45,215 nucleotides of DNA, from the NCBI GenBank assembly GCA_028277405.1, contig JANQGH010000019.1, positions 1 to 45,215 on the forward strand. The letters are read 5' to 3'. Numbering within the stretch: the stretch's first letter is position 1; every line of letters starts with the position of its first letter. Both the position numbers and the translations under genes were made by a program. Of this stretch, positions 40,299 through 45,215 are shown piece by piece. The notes beneath the pieces were generated by a model. The model had not been told where the DNA came from and did not search any database. It was given only the letters and a program-made list of their open reading frames with translations. This stretch comes from Alphaproteobacteria bacterium (GTDB lineage Bacteria > Pseudomonadota > Alphaproteobacteria > DSM-16000 > Inquilinaceae).

Positions 40299-41567
40299 AT
40301 GTTCTTTTTCAACCGACAATCACTTGAAGAAACAGCGGCCCGGCTGCTTGCCAAATTGCGGGACTCTCGCAGGCAGGTGATCGGCCAGATGCAGACAGCA
40401 CCGCGCGAACAGCGCGTACCGACCCCCGAACAGATCGCGCAGCCAGCAATAGAGGCTGGCGCCCAGCTTGCGCAGATAGAAGACCAGGCCCGCGCCTCGG
40501 CGGACCGGCTCAAGGCTGAGCGCGTCGCGGCCTCGCAGGTTAAGCGGCTCTTTCAGATTGAGCGCCGAATTCTGCGGCCCGCGCGCACACAAGATATTCC
40601 CTTGGCCTGCTTCGTACTGATGTGCTGCCTGTTCGGTGATGGCGCGTTGACGGCGGGGCTCATGGTCGGCAATGGCGACATGGATGTGCCGACCGCCATC
40701 ATTTACGGGCTAACGATTGCCTCGATCAATGTAGCGACCGGGGTCACGGCTGGATTCTTTTGCGGGCGGTTTATGGGGTACAAGCTCCGCGCCACGGAAG
40801 TCACGCCGCAGGACAGGCAAATCCGCTGGACCGCGCGCGGCGGGTTTGCAGCGTTCATATTGTCTACACTTACCTTGCTGTTTGGCGCGGCGCGGGTGCG
40901 CGCGACCGGCTCGCATAGCGGGATCTTCGATTTCTCGGAAATCAGTCTCGCGGCCACCTTCAACGATTACTACGCCATCGGCATCGTGGTTGTCGGGGTC
41001 ATCGCCACCGTTGTCGCCTTTTATAAGGGCATGACCGGGTTTAGCGATCCCGAGCCCGGCTACACAGAGATTCATAAGGCGGCCAGCGATGACATTCTTG
41101 CGGCTGCGCGGCAGGCGGAAAGCCATCTGCGCGATAGCGCAAGCGCCATATTCATAGGCGGCGCGAACGGTCTTGAGGATCAATATACGGCGGCGCAGGA
41201 CGCGATCGCGGGGCGTGACGCCAGCCGTTTCGGCCCCGCCGATGCCGTCCTTATGCACAACAATGAAGTGGCGCACGCGAAAGACACGCTGCGCACTCTT
41301 GAAGCCCGGCAGCGGTGGGACATCGGGTTTATAGCGCAGGGCAAGCAGCCGCCGCGCCCGATGAATCTCGATGCCTTTGACCGTCTTTTGATTGAGGAAA
41401 TCGGCCCCATGGACGGGGGCGCTGCGCCGGGCCTTGCCGATATTGAGCCGGACCGGGACATGCGCGCTTTCCTTCAAAGCCGCTACGCGCATTGCCTGCT
41501 GGTGATTGGCGAAGCCTTCGCCTCGGTGCGGACCGACGCCCCTCTTTTTGAATTCGGCACTCAGTAA
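40299..41567 (+). CDS. Conserved-type membrane protein of the transfer block, unknown
   Basis: A 422-residue protein with an N-terminal coiled cytoplasmic part (SLEETAARLLAKLRDSRRQV, IEAGAQLAQIEDQARASADR). About four membrane helices fall between residues 100 and 245 (IPLACFVLMCCLFGDGALTA, IIYGLTIASINVATGVTAGF, GGFAAFILSTLTLLFGAARV, YYAIGIVVVGVIATVVAFYK). A soluble helical C-terminus follows (ILAAARQAESHLRDSASAIF). AAGGAG precedes the ATG. Its neighbours point to a part of, or an accessory to, a mating apparatus; I recognise no VirB homologue. Confidence 0.7.
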   Translation: MFFFNRQSLEETAARLLAKLRDSRRQVIGQMQTAPREQRVPTPEQIAQPAIEAGAQLAQIEDQARASADRLKAERVAASQVKRLFQIERRILRPARTQDIPLACFVLMCCLFGDGALTAGLMVGNGDMDVPTAIIYGLTIASINVATGVTAGFFCGRFMGYKLRATEVTPQDRQIRWTARGGFAAFILSTLTLLFGAARVRATGSHSGIFDFSEISLAATFNDYYAIGIVVVGVIATVVAFYKGMTGFSDPEPGYTEIHKAASDDILAAARQAESHLRDSASAIFIGGANGLEDQYTAAQDAIAGRDASRFGPADAVLMHNNEVAHAKDTLRTLEARQRWDIGFIAQGKQPPRPMNLDAFDRLLIEEIGPMDGGAAPGLADIEPDRDMRAFLQSRYAHCLLVIGEAFASVRTDAPLFEFGTQ

Positions 41568-41577
41568 GGAGAAGACA

Positions 41578-42486
41578 ATGCTCAGATCGTCAGCGAGACG
41601 GCAACAGCCCGCCTGGGCGAATGCCTACGGCGCGCGGCACCGGAATGACGGCAAGCGCATGAAGCTGTTCGCGCTGTTCGCTTTCCCGGCGCTGGTTCTG
41701 GGCGGCGGCGGATACGTCCTAAACGAATACGCCAATGTCGAAAGCATCAGCGATGATTACTGCTATGAGCGGATCGACCAGCACCAAAGCGTGTTCCTGA
41801 TCGACAGCTCATTTACGCACGACATGTCGGATGCGCAGTTCCGCGATCTGTTGACCGCGCATCAGCGGGCATACCGGGCGCTTCCCGCCAATGGCCGGAT
41901 TTCGATTTATACGACGGCGGCGCATGTCAACGGCAGCATTCCGAGCCCGGTCTTCTCGGCGTGTCGCCCTGCCGCGACGCCCGCCGAGCAGGACGCCATC
42001 GGCGCGCCCTCCAAGCCCGCGCCCTATCTCCGAAATCAGGCGGCGGATGCCGAGGCTGAATTTCTGGCGGCGGTGGACGCGGTACTGGCGGACGCGCGCG
42101 ATCCCGACACGGCGGCGGCAGACAGCCCGGTTCTTGAACAATTATATGCAATCTCCATCGATCCCGGTTTTCAGGGGCTGGACCGGAGCCTGACGGTTGT
42201 CACTGACGGCATCCAGAACAGCGAGATCGCCCGGTTCTGCTCCGTGCGGGGGGATATGCCGTCCTTCAGCGCCTTTGAAACCAGACCGGCGTATCAGGAT
42301 GTGCGGCCCGACAGCTTCGCCGGTACGCAGGTTAGTATCCTGCTGGTGGAGTTTGGCGAGTTGCCCGCGCCGGGGCTTGAGCACTGTACCAATCAGGAAC
42401 TTCGGAACTGGTGGCGGGACTATGCTGAGGCCAACGGGGCCGAGCATCTCCGGCTCACCCCTTTGCGGTATTGGGCGCAGCGCTGA
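41578..42486 (+). CDS. Single-pass membrane/periplasmic protein with VWA-like start, transfer block
   Basis: A 302-residue protein. The start at 41578 is fixed by AAGGAG 8 nt upstream; a longer frame overlapping the previous gene is not needed. A membrane anchor (MKLFALFAFPALVLGGGGYV) sits at about residues 24-45. Beyond it, QHQSVFLIDSSFTHDMSDAQ and later LDRSLTVVTDGIQNSEIARF resemble the first and later strands of a VWA-like fold, with a partial DxSxS motif (DSS). No family is recognised. Its stop overlaps the coupling-protein ATG (TGATG), so the two are translationally coupled. Confidence 0.65.
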   Translation: MLRSSARRQQPAWANAYGARHRNDGKRMKLFALFAFPALVLGGGGYVLNEYANVESISDDYCYERIDQHQSVFLIDSSFTHDMSDAQFRDLLTAHQRAYRALPANGRISIYTTAAHVNGSIPSPVFSACRPAATPAEQDAIGAPSKPAPYLRNQAADAEAEFLAAVDAVLADARDPDTAAADSPVLEQLYAISIDPGFQGLDRSLTVVTDGIQNSEIARFCSVRGDMPSFSAFETRPAYQDVRPDSFAGTQVSILLVEFGELPAPGLEHCTNQELRNWWRDYAEANGAEHLRLTPLRYWAQR

Positions 42487-44225
42487 TGCGCACACGCGGC
42501 ACAAGCTTTTTGGCCACCGCCATGCTGGCGGGCGCGGCGATCTGGCTCATGATTCAGCTTGGTCCGCCCGTGGTCGGCAATGCCGTGCAGCCATGGCCTG
42601 CTGTCGTCGCCCTGATCGCGGCGGTCGCCGTCTTGCGGCTGATTATCAGCTTGTTTGAAGGGCTGGCTGAATTCGCCAACTGGAAAACCATGCGCACCGC
42701 GACGGGCAAGGCGGGCACGGCGGGCTGGGCCAAGAAGAAAGACTACAAGGCGGAACTTGCGCGCGAAAACAAAGGCCCGTTCTGGGGCATGAGCGCGGAT
42801 GGCAAGCGCACGCCGTTGTTTATTCCGTATGCGTCAAACGCGGTCACGTTTGGCCCTGCCGGATCGGGCAAGGGGGAATGCTCGGTCGTCCCGAATTTCA
42901 TGAGTATCTTTGACAGCAAGGTCGTGCCGGATTTCAAGGACGCCGAACTCACCTGCATGTTGAAGGCGGCTGCTGAAAAGCGCGGCGAAAAATGTCTCGT
43001 TCTCAATGCCCCGCGCAAGCATGTCGATATCATCGGCGAAGGCGAATCGTACAACCCCATAGATATCATTGTCGATGACCTGAACCGTCCGGGCGGGCTG
43101 CGGGATGTCATGGACGACCTGCGCGAGTTCACCATGCAGCTCAGGCCGGAGCCGCCAAGCGGTGAAAGCGAGAATTCCTATTTCCGCAACGGCGCGCGTA
43201 CGCGGATTGCTGACGCTGTTCTGTTTGAGGCGATGGTTGAGGAGTACGAAGCGACTCTATCTTCTGTCGCGCTCCTCATCGAAGACAGGGACCGCCTCGA
43301 AGACACGGCGCGCTGGGTTGCGGGCATCAACCTGGAAGGCGAGCCGCTTGCGGGCGGCCCCATGCCGATCGAACGTACCGCATGGGCGCAAAAACACGAC
43401 CCGCAGGACGTGGCCGAGTTCGCCCAGCTTGTGCGCGCCCGCGCGCGCAACCTGATTTCGCTGATCGACCGGCCCGACAACCGGACGTTTGAATCGTTTA
43501 TCACGGATGCGCAGCAAGCCCTCGCGCCCTTTGCCTTTGGCCGCTTCGCACCGGCGATGGGGCGCTCCACATTCAGCATGGACGAACTCAAGGGAAACAA
43601 ACAGCCGACAAACCTGTTCATCATCGCCGATGAGAGCCGCCCGGAAACGTCCAACGCCTATGTCGGGCTCATAATGTGGTGCGCCATGACGGCGCTGAAA
43701 CGCCACAGCAACAAGCGCAGGGCCGTGTATTTCCTCTGTGATGAAGCGAACAACTACAAGGTGAATGGCCTCATTGAATTGCTAACCTGGGGTCGTTCCT
43801 ATTCCATTCACGTTCATCTTTTTCTGCAGAATCTCGCCGCATTTCGCCGGATCAACGGTGAAGATGGCGTTGCGACGATGCTCAGCGAGACCGAGATCAA
43901 GCAGGTTCTGCCGGGCCAGCGGCTGCCGGAGATGCTTGATCTGATTACCAAGGCGGCGGGTGAGCAATCGGTCATGTCGCCCAGCATGGGAAAGGGCGAA
44001 AACCCGCTGGAGATCAAGGCCGATTACAGCGAGTCCGGGCGTCACCTCATGACGCCTGACGAGCTACGCCGCGCGGACCGTGGCGTGCTGTTTGTAAGGC
44101 GCTGCAAGCCGATCCTGTTTGAACCGATTTCGTATTCCGAAGTTGAGCCGTGGCGATCTTCTCAGGTCGGCATCAATCCGTTCTACGGCGAGCCGTATCT
44201 CAAGCCGGTCAAGCTCAGGCTGTAA
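42486..44225 (+). CDS. VirD4/TraG-like type IV coupling ATPase
   Basis: A 579-residue protein. Two N-terminal membrane helices (TSFLATAMLAGAAIWLMIQL; VVALIAAVAVLRLIISLF) are followed by a cytoplasmic RecA-like ATPase. FGPAGSGKGECSVVPNFMSI holds Walker A (123-130), VVPDFKDAELTCMLKAAAEK is the family segment, YFLCDEANNYKVNGLIELLT holds Walker B, and SYSIHVHLFLQNLAAFRR is the conserved TraG/VirD4 element after it. It would bring the relaxase-DNA complex to the secretion channel. It overlaps the upstream gene by 1 nt. It supports conjugative, not merely mobilizable, ancestry for this element. Confidence 0.93.
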   Translation: MRTRGTSFLATAMLAGAAIWLMIQLGPPVVGNAVQPWPAVVALIAAVAVLRLIISLFEGLAEFANWKTMRTATGKAGTAGWAKKKDYKAELARENKGPFWGMSADGKRTPLFIPYASNAVTFGPAGSGKGECSVVPNFMSIFDSKVVPDFKDAELTCMLKAAAEKRGEKCLVLNAPRKHVDIIGEGESYNPIDIIVDDLNRPGGLRDVMDDLREFTMQLRPEPPSGESENSYFRNGARTRIADAVLFEAMVEEYEATLSSVALLIEDRDRLEDTARWVAGINLEGEPLAGGPMPIERTAWAQKHDPQDVAEFAQLVRARARNLISLIDRPDNRTFESFITDAQQALAPFAFGRFAPAMGRSTFSMDELKGNKQPTNLFIIADESRPETSNAYVGLIMWCAMTALKRHSNKRRAVYFLCDEANNYKVNGLIELLTWGRSYSIHVHLFLQNLAAFRRINGEDGVATMLSETEIKQVLPGQRLPEMLDLITKAAGEQSVMSPSMGKGENPLEIKADYSESGRHLMTPDELRRADRGVLFVRRCKPILFEPISYSEVEPWRSSQVGINPFYGEPYLKPVKLRL

Positions 44226-44237
44226 GGGGGCAGGACT

Positions 44238-44666
44238 ATGGATCATTACAGACCCCGAATGCTGCGCCCCTGGTCATTGCTGGCCCTGGCGCTGCGCATG
44301 GTTGTCCACCTGCTGAACCACTGGCCGCTGCTGCTCATTGCGGCGTTCCTGATCCTGCCGTTCGGGCCGCATCTGCGGATTCAGTACACGTATATCGAAC
44401 GCGCGGGCGGCGCGCGCTCGATGATCGAGTGCCACTATCTCGGCTCGCGCGGCATGGTCAGCACGTCATTCGGCGATGACTGCCCGTTTTTCGCAATCAT
44501 CGACACGCGCAAGCACCGTTCAACTGAAACTTCAAACGTTGACGGCTTCCCGGTCAGCGCCGGGCCGTCATGTACCGGGACGCAAACAATTGTCTGCGCC
44601 CAAACCTTGCGTGCGCGCTTGCACGCATCAATCGCGGGCCATCGCGGTGATGGCTCCGCCACTTAA
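44238..44666 (+). CDS. Small membrane protein of the transfer block
   Basis: A 142-residue protein with one strong hydrophobic segment (HLLNHWPLLLIAAFLILPFG) around residues 24-43 after a basic N-terminus, so probably anchored with the C-terminus outside. That part carries four cysteines (MIECHYLG, FGDDCPFF, GPSCTGTQTIVCAQ), which may form disulfides. GGGGGC precedes the ATG, 12 nt after the coupling protein. No family is recognised; similar small cysteine-containing proteins occur in mating-pore operons. Confidence 0.6.
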   Translation: MDHYRPRMLRPWSLLALALRMVVHLLNHWPLLLIAAFLILPFGPHLRIQYTYIERAGGARSMIECHYLGSRGMVSTSFGDDCPFFAIIDTRKHRSTETSNVDGFPVSAGPSCTGTQTIVCAQTLRARLHASIAGHRGDGSAT

Positions 44667-44678
44667 CAGGAGAATCCC

Positions 44679-45215
44679 ATGAGTGAATTTTTCACGATCA
44701 ATGACGGCCAGCATGTGCGGACGGATAACGTCACCCGTATCCGCGCCCTGACCGATGACGACCGCGCCGCGGTCAATGAGCTTGGCGATAATGTGAACGG
44801 CAACAAATACAATACGCGGATCGAAACCGGACACGGCGGGCAAACCCTTGCTGAAGAAACCATCGATCAAATCGCGGAAAAGGGCGTCGGCCTCATTCAG
44901 ATTGACGAAGGTTCCTTTGTCCCGGCGCAGAACATCGTCAAGTCGCGGAACCTGACAGACCAGGACCGGCAGAACTTCAAGGAGAGGACGGGCCGCGAAA
45001 TGCGAGAGGATCTCAAGTCCGAGGTCTTCACGCGGGGCGGCAAGGTCCTCTCTACAAACGATGCCGCCGAAGTGATGCGCCAGATGGGGAGTCCGTATCG
45101 TTCTGCCACCGACAACAAGCCGATCAAGCTTTCCGAACAGCGCCAAGAGGTGCTGGAAAATGCTGCGCGGGAACGTTCGTCAGGCAAGAAGAAAGCCCGT
45201 GAACAGGAGCAAACA
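44679..45215 (+). CDS. Transfer-block hypothetical protein, partial
   Basis: The frame is open to the right edge; 179 residues are visible. AACAGGAG precedes the ATG at 44679. It begins MSEFFTINDGQHVRTDNVTR and is hydrophilic, with charged helical stretches (NFKERTGREMREDLKSEVFT, and QRQEVLENAARERSSGKKKA at the end). No signal peptide or membrane segment is seen. I recognise no family, and the missing C-terminus prevents further assignment. Confidence 0.6.
   Translation, partial: MSEFFTINDGQHVRTDNVTRIRALTDDDRAAVNELGDNVNGNKYNTRIETGHGGQTLAEETIDQIAEKGVGLIQIDEGSFVPAQNIVKSRNLTDQDRQNFKERTGREMREDLKSEVFTRGGKVLSTNDAAEVMRQMGSPYRSATDNKPIKLSEQRQEVLENAARERSSGKKKAREQEQT

Overview
The window looks like an alphaproteobacterial chromosome. 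It is GC-rich, has dense short-spaced genes, and its chromosomal part carries TAXI-TRAP, Ugp-like ABC, IclR and sulfatase genes of types common in Rhodospirillales/Rhizobiales relatives. No rRNA or tRNA gene was seen, so no genus can be named.

Positions 1-20104 are ordinary chromosome. Reading left to right: a partial acetolactate decarboxylase carrying an N-terminal ribbon-helix-helix-like segment, behind a Gfo/Idh/MocA oxidoreductase; a secreted von Willebrand A protein with eight ~88-residue repeats, divergent from a phosphodiester glycosidase-type protein and a nitroreductase; a TAXI-type TRAP transporter operon (binding protein, fused permease, UspA protein); a sulfatase and class III aminotransferase divergent from an IclR regulator with a strong candidate operator; and a Ugp-like importer (two permeases and a glycerophosphodiester phosphodiesterase on one strand, the binding protein divergent) with no ATPase gene nearby.

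Positions 20105-21480 are a decayed junction. They hold two micro-ORFs (one encoding a signal peptide plus only nine further residues), several palindromes and a thermonuclease pseudogene broken by two frameshifts.

From about 21481 to the right edge the DNA is a mobile element, probably an integrative conjugative or mobilizable element or an integrated plasmid. It starts with a mobilization operon (34-aa ORF, MobC, relaxase, HTH-methyltransferase fusion joined by 1-4 nt overlaps). Cargo follows: a RecB-like nuclease/RNase H-like/SF1 helicase, a TIR-like protein, an AbiEi/AbiEii pair whose toxin carries WYL and zinc-finger parts, a C-terminally truncated serine recombinase, a protein made of three HTH-like repeats, a complete serine recombinase behind a multi-subsite res-like region, and an HExxH metallopeptidase next to an XRE regulator. 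It ends with a conjugation-type block (SprT-like protein, membrane proteins, VirD4-like coupling ATPase) that runs off the right edge. No integrase or attachment site was found.

The cargo reads as a defence island on a transfer element: a helicase-nuclease, a probable NAD- or nucleotide-linked TIR effector, a type IV toxin-antitoxin-like pair and a metallopeptidase/regulator pair. Several cargo genes are visibly AT-richer than the backbone. The best candidates for something undescribed are the metallopeptidase/XRE pair (37163-39387) with the adjoining palindromes and three-way-junction leader (39389-39490), the res-like region at 36078-36238, the triple-repeat protein (33520-34155) and the four-hairpin cluster (32435-32568).
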